A stretch of DNA of 64,000 nucleotides, from NCBI RefSeq assembly GCF_027594545.1, contig NZ_CP115160.1, positions 3,716,501 to 3,780,500 on the forward strand, read 5' to 3'. Positions 54,460 through 62,772 of the stretch are shown piece by piece (position 1 is the stretch's first letter; each line of letters opens with the position of its first letter). The translations under genes and the position numbers were made by a program. This DNA comes from Algoriphagus sp. TR-M9. Lineage in GTDB: Bacteria; Bacteroidota; Bacteroidia; Cytophagales; Cyclobacteriaceae. The notes under the pieces were generated by a model. It saw nothing but the letters and a program-made list of their open reading frames with translations, did not search any database and had not been told where the DNA came from.

Positions 54460-55062
54460 ATGATCAAGACAGCCAACTTCGTAGTCAGCAATGCAGACCC
54501 CAGTAATTGCCCCAAGCCAGACCGGGCAGAGATTGCCTTTATCGGCAGATCAAATGTGGGAAAAAGCTCCCTGATCAACATGCTTACTGGTCAAAAAGGC
54601 CTAGCCAAAACCTCCCAAAAACCAGGGAAAACCCAACTGATCAACCATTTCATGATCAATGACAAGTGGTACCTGGTCGATCTTCCCGGTTACGGCTTTG
54701 CCAAGGTAAATGTGAAAGTGAAACATGGCTGGGAAAACATGATCAGCACTTACCTCACCAAAAGGGAAAACTTATGCGGGGTTTTTGTCCTGATTGATAG
54801 CCGACTGGAGCCGCAGAAAATTGACCTGGAGTTTTTGCTCTGGTGTGGTACAGAAGGTGTTCCCACTGCCTTGGTATTCACCAAAGCAGATAAGCAATCC
54901 AAATCCAAAACGGATCAAAACATCCATAAATTCCTGAAGAAAACGGAACAGATCTTTGAAGAAGCGCCAGATTACTTTGTCACCAGTGCCGAGGCCGGCA
55001 CAGGCAAGGAAGATTTGACGAAGTTTCTGGAAGAACTGGTCACTGAATATCAGGCAGGGTAA
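54460..55062 (+). CDS. engB: ribosome biogenesis GTP-binding protein YihA/YsxC
   Basis: GTPase of 200 residues involved in large-subunit assembly. G1 [17 protein letters not shown]3 DLPGYGFA and G4 VFTKADKQ are all present, in the usual spacing, and the length matches the family. Cytoplasmic. ATG 54460 is the only strong start. Followed by DUF5606 after 48 bases; a separate promoter element lies in between. Confidence 0.96.
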   Translation: MIKTANFVVSNADPSNCPKPDRAEIAFIGRSNVGKSSLINMLTGQKGLAKTSQKPGKTQLINHFMINDKWYLVDLPGYGFAKVNVKVKHGWENMISTYLTKRENLCGVFVLIDSRLEPQKIDLEFLLWCGTEGVPTALVFTKADKQSKSKTDQNIHKFLKKTEQIFEEAPDYFVTSAEAGTGKEDLTKFLEELVTEYQAG

Positions 55063-55081
55063 ATCATTTGATTGATAATTC

Positions 55082-55089
55082 TATATTTG
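55082..55089 (+). promoter_or_regulatory. candidate -7 element of the DUF5606 gene
   Basis: TATATTTG fits TAnnTTTG exactly, 21 bases before the ATG at 55111. A TTTG at 55067 is too close (11 bases) to serve as the -33 box, so the call is tentative. Confidence 0.35.
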
Positions 55090-55110
55090 CAGGCTGAAAA
55101 CACAAACCGC

Positions 55111-55554
55111 ATGAATTTTAAAGAACTAGCTACTGTAGCCGGAAAACCCGGCTTATTCAAAGTATTAAAACCATCCCGTACCGGTGTGATCCTAGAGAGC
55201 TTGGACGGAAAAAAAACCAAGCTAGTGGCAGGAATGTCCCAGCGTGTATCTATACTCAGCGATATTTCTATCTATACGCTGACTGAGGAAGGTGCAGAAC
55301 CTTTGGAGTCTGTGATGCAAAAAATCGAAGCTGAGTTTGAAGGAGATCTAGGTTTGGACACCAATCCGGACGATTCAGAGCTGAGAGCCTTCATGAAGCA
55401 TATTCTTCCTGAAGTGGACGAAGCGAGAGTTTATACCTCCGACATCAAAAAGCTGATCAGCTGGTATAAAATCATCCGGGTTCAGGCTCCAGAAATCCTT
55501 ACTCCATCCGAAGAGGATAAATCAGATGAAAGCAGCGAAAACGCTGAAGATTAA
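55111..55554 (+). CDS. DUF5606 domain protein
   Basis: Soluble protein of 147 residues, MNFKELATVAGKPGLFKVLK, continuing ILESLDGKKTKLVAGMSQRV and ISIYTLTEEG, the standard opening of DUF5606, a family conserved in Bacteroidota with unknown role. The N-terminal domain resembles a small barrel, the C-terminal part is acidic and ends SDESSENAED. ATG 55111 gives the family start; the earlier start at 55072 adds 13 residues across the promoter element and is rejected. A terminator follows. Confidence 0.9.
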   Translation: MNFKELATVAGKPGLFKVLKPSRTGVILESLDGKKTKLVAGMSQRVSILSDISIYTLTEEGAEPLESVMQKIEAEFEGDLGLDTNPDDSELRAFMKHILPEVDEARVYTSDIKKLISWYKIIRVQAPEILTPSEEDKSDESSENAED

Positions 55555-55559
55555 CAGAT

Positions 55560-55587
55560 AGCCCCGATTCAGCTCGGGGCTTTTTTT
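55560..55587 (+). terminator. rho-independent terminator
   Basis: AGCCCCGA pairs with TCGGGGCT around TTCAGC, followed by T7; directly after the DUF5606 gene. Confidence 0.9.
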
Positions 55588-55596
55588 GCTTCCGCT

Positions 55597-55902
55597 ATGC
55601 CTAATTCTATCAGCCAAGACACTTTTTCCTTGCTTCGCAAAGACTTCGACTTTCCGGAACAGGTTAGTGGATACGATGAGGAGCAACTCATAACTTTTTT
55701 GAGCAAAACAATACGCCAAATGCTCGACCGGGACTTTGAGCGCCTGTTGCAGATCTGCTACCGGATAGATTTGGGAGAAAACAAACTCAAAAAAATACTT
55801 CACGAATCCGAACCTGATCAAATAGCCTCAGATCTAGCTGCTGCTCTTTGGCATAGACAAAAACAAAAAATAGAACTCCGTAGAAAGTATTCTAGCTCAT
55901 AA
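55597..55902 (+). CDS. small conserved hypothetical protein
   Basis: A 101-residue, mostly helical, soluble protein with charged heptad-like stretches (TIRQMLDRDFERLLQICYRID, LGENKLKKILHESEPDQIA). No signal peptide, no named family. It starts just 10 bases after the preceding terminator and ends 83 bases before a lipoprotein gene. Coding use resembles its neighbours. Whether it acts with them is unknown. Confidence 0.6.
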   Translation: MPNSISQDTFSLLRKDFDFPEQVSGYDEEQLITFLSKTIRQMLDRDFERLLQICYRIDLGENKLKKILHESEPDQIASDLAAALWHRQKQKIELRRKYSSS

Positions 55903-55985
55903 GTATAGGCTTATCTCAGATTAGAGGTATTTTTTTGCACTAAAATGCTTACTTTAGACTTTCTCAACTAAACTATTTTTACCCC

Positions 55986-56462
55986 ATGAAAATTTTTCAA
56001 AAACTCTATTTCTTATTTGCTATCGCTGGACTGCTGGCCTTAGGCTCTTGTGGCGATGACGAGGATCAAGATCCTCCCAAAACTGATGAAGAATTAATAG
56101 GCTCAGGAGTGGCTTGGAAATTCAGCAGTGCTTCGGCAGGCGGCTTTCCCATTACTTCCCAAATCCCTGAGTGCTTCCTGGACAACACCATAACCTTCAA
56201 TACTGCCGATAGTGGCAATACAGGAATGGTAGATGCCGGACCAATCAAATGCGATGAGTCTGAGCCTCAATCTGGAGATTTTACCTGGTCTTATAACGAA
56301 GCTACCATGGTGCTCACTGTGGATACGGATCTGATCGACATTCCTGGTGCCACTGGTGACACCAAAGTAGTCAGCGTCACCGAAAACACCTTGGTATTAA
56401 GTCAAACGGTTGATTTTGCCGGACTTGGTTCTCAAGAAGTACTCCTCACGCTGATGAATTAG
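55986..56462 (+). CDS. hypothetical lipoprotein, lipocalin-like
   Basis: Lipoprotein of 158 residues: signal peptide MKIFQKLYFLFAIAGLLALGSC with lipobox, an acidic spacer (DDEDQDPPKTDEELIGSG), then a compact beta-rich domain with two further cysteines in PECFLDN and IKCDES. The sequence and order resemble short lipocalin-like Bacteroidota lipoproteins. The function is unknown. Monocistronic. Confidence 0.7.
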   Translation: MKIFQKLYFLFAIAGLLALGSCGDDEDQDPPKTDEELIGSGVAWKFSSASAGGFPITSQIPECFLDNTITFNTADSGNTGMVDAGPIKCDESEPQSGDFTWSYNEATMVLTVDTDLIDIPGATGDTKVVSVTENTLVLSQTVDFAGLGSQEVLLTLMN

Positions 56463-56561
56463 TCACTGGATTACAGTTTATATTAAAACTAGGAAATAGA
56501 CCTTGCATTTGTAGACGCATGGTATATTTCCTTTTTTTGTTTCAAACCCAAAATCACTGAC

Positions 56562-57683
56562 ATGGCAAACCCTATCTGGATCATGACTTCCGCATTTGAC
56601 CAGCTCAACTTGGATCAAACGGTGGAGAAAGCACTGGAAATCGGAGTACAAGGACTTGATCTTTGCGTTTTCAGAAAAGACGGCACCCGAGATGACTTTG
56701 TCGCCACGCATCTGGATTATGAAAATTTCGGTTCAGAAGCCGCTAAAAAACTCATTGATCAATTCAACGGCGCTAAACTTCGGCTTTCCATTGGTGCTTT
56801 TGATAACCTGATCGGTGGAGATCCTGCGGAGCGGATCAAAAATCAGAATCATTTGCTGCGATTGATCCGAATGGCTTATTTGCTGGGAGGAGATGAAAAC
56901 GATGTGAAAGTGGGAACCTTCGTCGGGTACAATCATGAATTGGGAAATCAGGAAGGCGGTTTCGAGAAAAATCTACTGGAATACCAGCGAGTCTTTGGGC
57001 CCATCATTCGCTATGCAAATAGCCTGGGAGTGACTATTCTCTATGAAAACTGCCCTATGGAAGGCTGGAGAAGCTCAGGTCATTTCGGGACGTTTAACAA
57101 CCTGCCGGGAGTTTTGGCAGCGAGAAAACTCATGTACGAGTTAGTCCCAGAAGCCAATCATGGAGAAATCTATGATCCCTCGCATGATGTCTGGCAACAC
57201 ACCGACCCAATTGAGGTCATTAAAAACACAGATATGAATCGCCTGAATAGAATTCATGTCAAATCCACCCGCAATAATCCTGATCCTTTTTGGGGAAATA
57301 TGTATCCCATGCAGCAAGTAAAGCCAGAATGGGCAGCAAAAGCAGGAATTCCTTCCAGCACCAACCCTTGGGACAGACATCACTACGAAGCTACGTTACC
57401 AGGTTTTGGCTTGGGCGATTCGATGGATTGGAGGGCTTTTGTGAATATTCTAAAAGAGCAGAATTTCGCCGGCCCTTTTGAAATTGAAAATGAAGCAGTT
57501 CTCTCCAAGCAAACTGGGAATATGGGAGCTATAGTACAAGGCTGTAAAGCTGCTGTCCAAAACCTTGCTCCTTTGCTTTATGAATTAGGAGAAAATGGCT
57601 GGCAATATCCTGAGTCGGATTATAAGCCACTTTTGGAGGTCAATAGAGAGGATGTTCCATTGATGACGATGGAGGAATTATAA
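56562..57683 (+). CDS. sugar phosphate isomerase/epimerase (xylose isomerase-like TIM barrel)
   Basis: Cytoplasmic TIM-barrel protein of 373 residues from the AP endonuclease 2 / xylose isomerase-like superfamily. Metal-binding positions appear in VTILYENCPMEGW (Glu), EIYDPSHDVW (Asp/His), RIHVKSTRNN (His) and GPFEIENEAV (Glu). No signal peptide is present. The family isomerises or epimerises sugar phosphates or inositols; the exact substrate cannot be read. ATG 56562 is the usual start. Monocistronic. Confidence 0.85.
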   Translation: MANPIWIMTSAFDQLNLDQTVEKALEIGVQGLDLCVFRKDGTRDDFVATHLDYENFGSEAAKKLIDQFNGAKLRLSIGAFDNLIGGDPAERIKNQNHLLRLIRMAYLLGGDENDVKVGTFVGYNHELGNQEGGFEKNLLEYQRVFGPIIRYANSLGVTILYENCPMEGWRSSGHFGTFNNLPGVLAARKLMYELVPEANHGEIYDPSHDVWQHTDPIEVIKNTDMNRLNRIHVKSTRNNPDPFWGNMYPMQQVKPEWAAKAGIPSSTNPWDRHHYEATLPGFGLGDSMDWRAFVNILKEQNFAGPFEIENEAVLSKQTGNMGAIVQGCKAAVQNLAPLLYELGENGWQYPESDYKPLLEVNREDVPLMTMEEL

Positions 57684-57724
57684 AGTCTAAAGTGTAAAAT
57701 TTAAAAGAAAAAATCAGACTAGAA

Positions 57725-57749
57725 TAGTTTACGTTGACAACGTAAACTA
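57725..57749. promoter_or_regulatory. 25-bp near-perfect palindrome
   Basis: TAGTTTACGTTG and CAACGTAAACTA face each other across a single A. The site lies 42 bases after the isomerase stop, without a T run, so it looks more like a DNA-binding site than a terminator. No adjacent regulator gene is present; the downstream gap has no coding sequence. Confidence 0.55.
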
Positions 57750-58051
57750 GTGTCTTATAGCAAAAGAAACTTTCAAATGGATAAGACTCAGGATGGACCA
57801 TTGTCTAGGAACGATTGGGGACATTCGATTCACCAAACATCCTAACTGAATTCCAAAAAATAAAATACAGTGAGTTATTGAGGGCCATACCTAAAGGCAC
57901 GGCTGATAACTATGTAAATTCAATTCCTACCCATAGGTTGGTCCTTAAAGGGACGGGCTAAAATGTCAAGATTGGACGCGTATTTAAACTAGAAAAAATG
58001 ACACAAATATCATCTTCGCGCCTTCTTCGTGTCCTTCGTGGCTAAAAAAAC
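57750..58051. other. gene-free gap with two diverged repeat units
   Basis: Between the palindrome and the rnhA stop no coding sequence is seen. 57883-57904 (GGCCATACCTAAAGGCACGG...) and 57936-57959 (GGTTGGTCCTTAAAGGGACG...) look like diverged copies of one short unit separated by 31 bases. They could be decayed REP-type sequence or part of an old mobile element. Confidence 0.4.
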
Positions 58052-58504
58052 CTATAAACTCGCTTCGTATCCTTCGTCCGGCTTCAGATCAAATCCTTCT
58101 GCCGCTTGAACAGCCAACTGATCGCAGCGCTCATTCTCAATGTTTCCAGCATGGCCTTTTACCCAGATGAACTTAGGCTTGTACTTCAGATGTAGCGGAA
58201 TATAGCGTAACCAGAGATCCGGGTTTTTCTTGTCTTTGAAGCCTTTTTTCTGCCAGCCCCAAATCCAGCCTTTCTCCACAGCATCCACCACATATTTGCT
58301 ATCCGAATAAATTTGAACCGGGAACTCCGTCGTATTGATCGCTTGGAGTGCGCGGATTACTGCCAGCAATTCCATGCGGTTATTGGTAGTCCGGCGAAAG
58401 CCTTCGGAAAGTTCTTTTCTATGTTTTCCGAATTTCAGAACAGCGCCATAACCTCCCGGACCGGGATTGCCTTTGGCAGCGCCATCAGTGTAAATGGTAA
58501 TCAT
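58052..58504 (-). CDS. rnhA: ribonuclease HI
   Basis: RNase HI of 150 residues that degrades the RNA strand of RNA-DNA hybrids. All four acidic residues appear: ITIYTDGAAKGNPGPGGYG, NRMELLAVIRAL, IYSDSKYVVDAV and NERCDQLAVQ, with the basic handle WGWQKKGFKDKKN also present. ATG 58504 is the usual start. Preceded on the same strand by the MarC gene but with a 48-base gap. Confidence 0.95.
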   Translation of the reverse strand: MITIYTDGAAKGNPGPGGYGAVLKFGKHRKELSEGFRRTTNNRMELLAVIRALQAINTTEFPVQIYSDSKYVVDAVEKGWIWGWQKKGFKDKKNPDLWLRYIPLHLKYKPKFIWVKGHAGNIENERCDQLAVQAAEGFDLKPDEGYEASL

Positions 58505-58552
58505 GGGACAAAGTAAGTGAAAAAGCGGTAGAGTTTAGGTCAAATGCTACTT

Positions 58553-59131
58553 TTAGACCATTGTAGGAAATGCATTGGTTTTGAAAATTTTCACCGCTAT
58601 TGACAGTAGAATAATTCCAAAAATCCTCCTCAGTACATCCAGACCAGTCTTCCCGATTTTGCGCTCCAGCCAGCCTGTACTTTTCAGCACAATGTAAACC
58701 AGAATTAAATTCAGGAGAATTCCAATGGCAATATTGAGCTGAGCAAACTCAGCTTTCAGCGTCAAAATAGTAGTTAATGTACCCGCACCCGCCACCAGAG
58801 GAAAAGCTATAGGTACTATGGACGCTCCGTCTTTGACATCTGGGTCTGATTTGAAAAGCTCTATTCCCAAGATCATCTCAGCACCAATCGCAAAAATGAT
58901 CAGCGCTCCGGCGATGGCAAAATCCTCCACTCCTATTCCGAACAAGCTGAGAATAGACTTCCCCGCCAATAGAAATAAAATCATCAATACCCCAGCAGCC
59001 AGGGTAGCTTTCTCAGATTGAATATGTCCTATTTTCTTTCGTAGATTGACGATAATCGGGATAGAACCGAGGATATCAATCACAGAAAAAAGGATCAACG
59101 AAACTGACAATATTTCTTTCAAATCAAACAT
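58553..59131 (-). CDS. MarC family integral membrane protein
   Basis: Membrane protein of 192 residues with six hydrophobic segments, beginning FDLKEILSVSLILFSVIDILG and containing GAEMILGIELF and the conserved PLVAGAGTLTTIL. The family was once linked to multiple antibiotic resistance, but its real role is unknown. ATG 59131 gives the usual start; the reading to 59167 would reach into a REP hairpin. Beyond it lies the REP/RAYT island. Confidence 0.9.
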   Translation of the reverse strand: MFDLKEILSVSLILFSVIDILGSIPIIVNLRKKIGHIQSEKATLAAGVLMILFLLAGKSILSLFGIGVEDFAIAGALIIFAIGAEMILGIELFKSDPDVKDGASIVPIAFPLVAGAGTLTTILTLKAEFAQLNIAIGILLNLILVYIVLKSTGWLERKIGKTGLDVLRRIFGIILLSIAVKIFKTNAFPTMV

Positions 59132-59150
59132 GCCGCGAAAGTAGGGAATT

Positions 59151-59181
59151 AACCTTTGAGGTTTCATAAACCTCGAAGGTT
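59151..59181. repeat. REP hairpin 1 (14-3-14)
   Basis: AACCTTTGAGGTTT pairs with AAACCTCGAAGGTT across CAT, with one mismatch. Same orientation as REP 2. It lies between the MarC start and the RAYT gene. Confidence 0.85.
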
Positions 59182-59216
59182 TTTAGGTTAAAATAAAGAG
59201 AAGAAAAATGGCGTCT

Positions 59217-59247
59217 AACCATTGAGGTCTAACAGACCTCGATGGTT
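59217..59247. repeat. REP hairpin 2 (14-3-14)
   Basis: AACCATTGAGGTCT pairs with AGACCTCGATGGTT across AAC. Same architecture and orientation as REP 1, 36 bases away, 18 bases beyond the RAYT stop codon. Confidence 0.85.
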
Positions 59248-59264
59248 TTGTTAGAACAAAAATA

Positions 59265-59837
59265 CTATCCTTCTAAAGAATATTCATCAAGTAAATATTC
59301 CTCTATCGAACTATCATGGATTTTTATAAACTCAGGAATACCTCCAAACCATACCAAACCCAATTCTCTAGATACTTTGGAAGGTTTGTATGTACAATAA
59401 GATTCAAATGAAGAATACTTCCACTCATTTACTTTTTTCACTAAACCATGTCTAATGGGGTTTAAGTGAATGTAAAGGATGATGCGACTAAGGTAACTTT
59501 CATCATCAATTAATTTACGTTTGAATTTTCTCTGAAAAAGCCCTCCATTCCTACCAATTGATTTATTGAAAGCCTTTGCATAACTATTTAGAAAATTGGA
59601 AAATGCCTTTACTATTGCCAAATCTTGCTGGTTATCTCGAATCCTAACCAAGAAATGAAAATGATTTGGAATAAGGCAATATGCAATCGTTTCAAAATAG
59701 TCATCACAATAACGAGAATACCTACTCAAGAAAAACTTATAATTCTCCTCCCTCAAAAACAATTCTTGATTACCAATAGACCTGGAGTAGAGGTGATAGA
59801 TTTTACCAGATTCAAAAGTCTCAGATGATTTTTTCAT
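59265..59837 (-). CDS. REP-associated tyrosine transposase (RAYT)
   Basis: Y1/HUH superfamily transposase of 190 residues. KIYHLYSRSIGNQELFL is the opening seen in this group; the metal-binding HUH motif is in IPNHFHFLVRI, and the catalytic Tyr region is in LSRIILYIHLNPIRHGL. The gene is flanked by REP hairpins on both sides, as RAYT genes are, which separates it from an ordinary IS200 element that would carry its own end hairpins around a shorter gene. It probably moves or spreads REP sequences. ATG 59837 is chosen over the TTG at 59849. Confidence 0.92.
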   Translation of the reverse strand: MKKSSETFESGKIYHLYSRSIGNQELFLREENYKFFLSRYSRYCDDYFETIAYCLIPNHFHFLVRIRDNQQDLAIVKAFSNFLNSYAKAFNKSIGRNGGLFQRKFKRKLIDDESYLSRIILYIHLNPIRHGLVKKVNEWKYSSFESYCTYKPSKVSRELGLVWFGGIPEFIKIHDSSIEEYLLDEYSLEG

Positions 59838-59952
59838 AGACACATTCAAAAAATACTATTGAATATAACCAAAATCATTGAGGTATAATAAATATGATGG
59901 TTAACATCTTAAGTCCTTGGAGCTGTTTGTATGCCTAATTGGCTTAATATAA

Positions 59953-59983
59953 AACCTTCGAGGTCTTAAAGACCTCAAAGGTT
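59953..59983. repeat. REP hairpin 3 (14-3-14), inverted orientation
   Basis: AACCTTCGAGGTCT pairs with AGACCTCAAAGGTT across TAA. Its arms are the reverse complement arrangement of REP 1 and 2, so the RAYT gene lies between oppositely oriented repeats. Confidence 0.85.
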
Positions 59984-59992
59984 ACTCTGCGG

Positions 59993-61048
59993 CTAAAATT
60001 TCCCCAAAAACCCAATCAACTTATCCATTTCGGCATTGGTGATAGCAGGGAAATTGGCGATTCGGAAACTTGTTGGTTTATGAGGACCATAGCCAGAACC
60101 CAATTGCATTCCTTCTTTTTCAGCATCCTTTTTCACCGAAGCGATTAACTCTTCCGGACCAGATACAGCCAAAACCGTGGTGCTTCTCGTCTCAGCATTA
60201 TCCACGAGCATTCGAAGCGACTTGGATTGAGCCACAGCCGTTTCCAACTTGAGCATGCGCTCTCTAAGATTTGCATCAATGTGCTGGATTTCTTCCAAAT
60301 CTTTCAAAACTCTGTTTAACAGGTAAATCCCCAACACATTCGGGGTGTAATGCGTCTGGTAACCGGCAGCATTTTCAAGCATAAAACTTAAAGAATTATA
60401 CCTGCCTTTTTCACCTTTTGATTCGCACTTTTCAATAGCTTTTGGAGACAAAATCAAAATCCCCAGACCTGCAGGAAGTCCAAAGCATTTTTGCACAGAA
60501 GCGTACCAAATATCAGCCAAGCTAAAATCCAATTCAATTCCTGCCATAGAGGAGGTCGTATCCACTGCTATCATTTTCTCAGGATATTTCTCCTTGATTT
60601 CCTCAATCACTGACATAGGAACCTGCGTTGCATTGGCAGTTTCATTTTGTGTCAGCGCGATCACATCAAAATCCTCAGAAATCTCCAAGTTTGCCACGTC
60701 GATTGCCTGATTTGCTTCGATTTTCAGTCCGTCCGTGGCTGGATTGATATGCTTCGCAAAGCCGATCCACTTTTTCCCGAAGGAACCTGAGTAAATATGA
60801 AAGCTAGCCTGCTGCACAATGGATTGGGTGATGATCTCCCAGTTTTCGGTAGCACTGGAGGTAAATAACAACTTGTAATCCTCCGGCATGTGCAGCTTTT
60901 CACGCATCAATTGCTCAGTTTCCTGATACAGAGACATGAACGCATTGCTGCGGTGATTGGCACTCAGAATACCTGCAGTGTAGGCATCTTGCAAATACGT
61001 GGGAAGGGCATCGTAAACTTTAGATGGCCCGGGTGCAAAAGTGAGCAT
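59993..61048 (-). CDS. class V aminotransferase (SerC-like)
   Basis: PLP enzyme of 351 residues. N-terminus FAPGPSKVYDALPTYLQDA resembles phosphoserine aminotransferase and alanine-glyoxylate aminotransferase, and the Schiff-base lysine is in WYASVQKCFGLPAGLG. C-terminal GSGYGPHKPTSFRIANFPA binds the substrate. It could be the phosphoserine aminotransferase of serine synthesis, but class V enzymes share these motifs, so the substrate is uncertain. ATG 61048 is the usual start. Lies 11 bases after aroQ on the same strand. Confidence 0.82.
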   Translation of the reverse strand: MLTFAPGPSKVYDALPTYLQDAYTAGILSANHRSNAFMSLYQETEQLMREKLHMPEDYKLLFTSSATENWEIITQSIVQQASFHIYSGSFGKKWIGFAKHINPATDGLKIEANQAIDVANLEISEDFDVIALTQNETANATQVPMSVIEEIKEKYPEKMIAVDTTSSMAGIELDFSLADIWYASVQKCFGLPAGLGILILSPKAIEKCESKGEKGRYNSLSFMLENAAGYQTHYTPNVLGIYLLNRVLKDLEEIQHIDANLRERMLKLETAVAQSKSLRMLVDNAETRSTTVLAVSGPEELIASVKKDAEKEGMQLGSGYGPHKPTSFRIANFPAITNAEMDKLIGFLGKF

Positions 61049-61059
61049 AGGTAGATAGG

Positions 61060-61473
61060 TTATTGAAAATAGAGAATTCCTAAAGCGTATCCTTTCAGGC
61101 CAAGTCCGGAGATCATTCCGACACAGGATTTGGAAATAATACTTTTATGGCGGAATTCTTCCCGTTTGTAAATATTCGAAATATGAACTTCTAAGACAGG
61201 TGTGGTCACCCCGGCAATTGCATCTGAAATAGCCACTGAAGTATGGGTATAGCCACCGGCATTGAGCAGAATCGCATCGTAGGAAAAGCCAACCTCGTGA
61301 ATTTTATTGATCAGTTCGCCCTCCACATTACTTTGAAAATAATGCAGTTCTACATCCTGAAAAGCTTTTTTCAAGCCCTCAAAATATTCTTCAAAAGAAG
61401 TACTTCCATAGACTTCCGGCTCTCTTTTACCCAATAGATTGAGGTTGGGGCCGTTAATGATGATTATCTTCAA
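61060..61473 (-). CDS. aroQ: 3-dehydroquinate dehydratase type II
   Basis: Shikimate pathway enzyme of 137 residues. NGPNLNLLGKREPEVYG holds the catalytic Tyr loop, YDAILLNAGGYTHTSVAI and VLEVHISNIYKREEFRHKS hold the active-site histidines; size matches the type II dodecameric family. ATG 61473 begins MKIIIINGPN. First gene of a two-gene operon with the aminotransferase (11-base gap). Confidence 0.97.
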   Translation of the reverse strand: MKIIIINGPNLNLLGKREPEVYGSTSFEEYFEGLKKAFQDVELHYFQSNVEGELINKIHEVGFSYDAILLNAGGYTHTSVAISDAIAGVTTPVLEVHISNIYKREEFRHKSIISKSCVGMISGLGLKGYALGILYFQ

Positions 61474-61579
61474 AACAATATTCGGTTTGATGGTTTCTGA
61501 GTCAAAGTTAAAAGGATTTTCAGGTTTTGAAGTTGGAAAGTTCTAAAGTTGTAATTTTACTAATAAGCGTAAAAAGGAT

Positions 61580-61765
61580 ATGAAAGTAACTGTTGATGAA
61601 AAGCTATTGGCTGAAATCTTACAAAGAACTGATGCTAAAAATGTTCAGGAAGCTGTGGAAGCCGCCCTGAAAGCTTACCTCCGAAAAATCAAGTTAAATG
61701 AATTGTCCAACCTCAGAGGCAAAATCACTTGGGAAGGAAATCTGGATGAAATGAGAGAGTATTAA
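61580..61765 (+). CDS. VapB family antitoxin, orphan
   Basis: A 61-residue protein whose N-terminal MKVTVDEKLLAEILQRTDA and NVQEAVEAALKAYLRK form the ribbon-helix-helix of VapB antitoxins; the C-terminal LRGKITWEGNLDEMRE is the usual toxin-binding segment. No VapC PIN-domain toxin follows: xerD begins 40 bases later. It may be a remnant or act with a distant toxin. An AT-rich promoter-like stretch with TTTG (61526) and TAATTTTA (61552) precedes it. Confidence 0.85.
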   Translation: MKVTVDEKLLAEILQRTDAKNVQEAVEAALKAYLRKIKLNELSNLRGKITWEGNLDEMREY

Positions 61766-61805
61766 TTTTCCAATTTTTAAATCTTCCAATTTTCAAATCA
61801 CATCA

Positions 61806-62711
61806 ATGACTAAAGACTGGCAAAACCACATCAAACAATTCCGCCATTACCTAAAGCTAGAGCGATCCCTGAGTGGGAATTCCATAGAAGCATACACACG
61901 CGATGTAGAGAAGTTAGCTGCTTATTCGGAAGTGAATTTTCCTGAAAAAAGCCCCTTGAATCTGGAATTAGAGTATTTGAGAAGATTTGTCACTGACCTG
62001 GCCAAGCTTGAAATATCCGATTACACCCAGGCCAGGATCATTTCAGGAATCAAGGCCTTTTATAAATACCTGATGTATGAGGATAGAATTACTGAAGACC
62101 CAGCTCAACTTCTCGAAGCCCCAAAATTGGGAAGAAAACTACCAGATACCCTGAGCTATCAGGAAATCGTGCAACTTTTGGAAGCCATTCCTCTCGGAGA
62201 ACCGGAAGGCCATCGCAACCGCGCCATGCTGGAAATGTTGTACAGCTCAGGATTACGGGTAAGTGAATTGATAGAACTGAAAACAGGACAGATTTTTGAA
62301 GATATAGGTTTTCTCAAAGTGGTTGGAAAAGGAAATAAAGAACGCCTCGTCCCTATTGGAAAGGATGCTTTGAAATACCTGAATATTTACATAAATGAAG
62401 TTCGGGTGCATCAAAATATCGCCAAAGGCCACGAAGAATTCGTTTTTCTTAACCGCCGGGGCAAGAAGCTTTCCCGTGTTATGATATTTTTGATTATCAA
62501 GAAAACTGCGGAGCAGGCTGGAATTGAGAAGAACATTTCCCCCCATACTTTCAGACATTCCTTTGCCACGCACCTGATCGAAGGAGGAGCGGATCTTCGT
62601 GCAGTTCAGGAAATGCTAGGTCATGAAAGCATCACCACTACGGAAATTTACACACATTTAGATCGTGATTACCTGAGGCAGGTGTTGACGGATTTTCATC
62701 CAAGGAAATAA
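61806..62711 (+). CDS. xerD: site-specific tyrosine recombinase XerD
   Basis: Recombinase of 301 residues that resolves chromosome dimers at dif with XerC. Catalytic residues are in MLYSSGLRVSELIEL (Arg), KVVGKGNKERLVP (Lys), HTFRHSFATHLIEGG (His, Arg), MLGHESITTTEIYTHL (His and nucleophile Tyr). N-terminal SAM-like core-binding domain (IKQFRHYLKLERSLSGNSIEAY) is complete. The context, preceded by aroQ divergently, is that of a chromosomal xerD, not a mobile integrase. ATG 61806 is chosen. Confidence 0.94.
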   Translation: MTKDWQNHIKQFRHYLKLERSLSGNSIEAYTRDVEKLAAYSEVNFPEKSPLNLELEYLRRFVTDLAKLEISDYTQARIISGIKAFYKYLMYEDRITEDPAQLLEAPKLGRKLPDTLSYQEIVQLLEAIPLGEPEGHRNRAMLEMLYSSGLRVSELIELKTGQIFEDIGFLKVVGKGNKERLVPIGKDALKYLNIYINEVRVHQNIAKGHEEFVFLNRRGKKLSRVMIFLIIKKTAEQAGIEKNISPHTFRHSFATHLIEGGADLRAVQEMLGHESITTTEIYTHLDRDYLRQVLTDFHPRK

Positions 62712-62772
62712 AATGTTGGATGTTGGATGTTAAAAAAACAATAGTTTTGGGGGAATTATAAATCTAGTCTCA

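Noticed and set aside
59265..59837. Complete IS200/IS605 element
   Set aside because: The transposase is of the longer RAYT type with dispersed REPs outside; no tnpB or single pair of end hairpins defines an element.
61580..62711. Toxin-antitoxin module with the following gene as toxin
   Set aside because: The following gene is a complete XerD recombinase with all catalytic residues, not a PIN-domain toxin.
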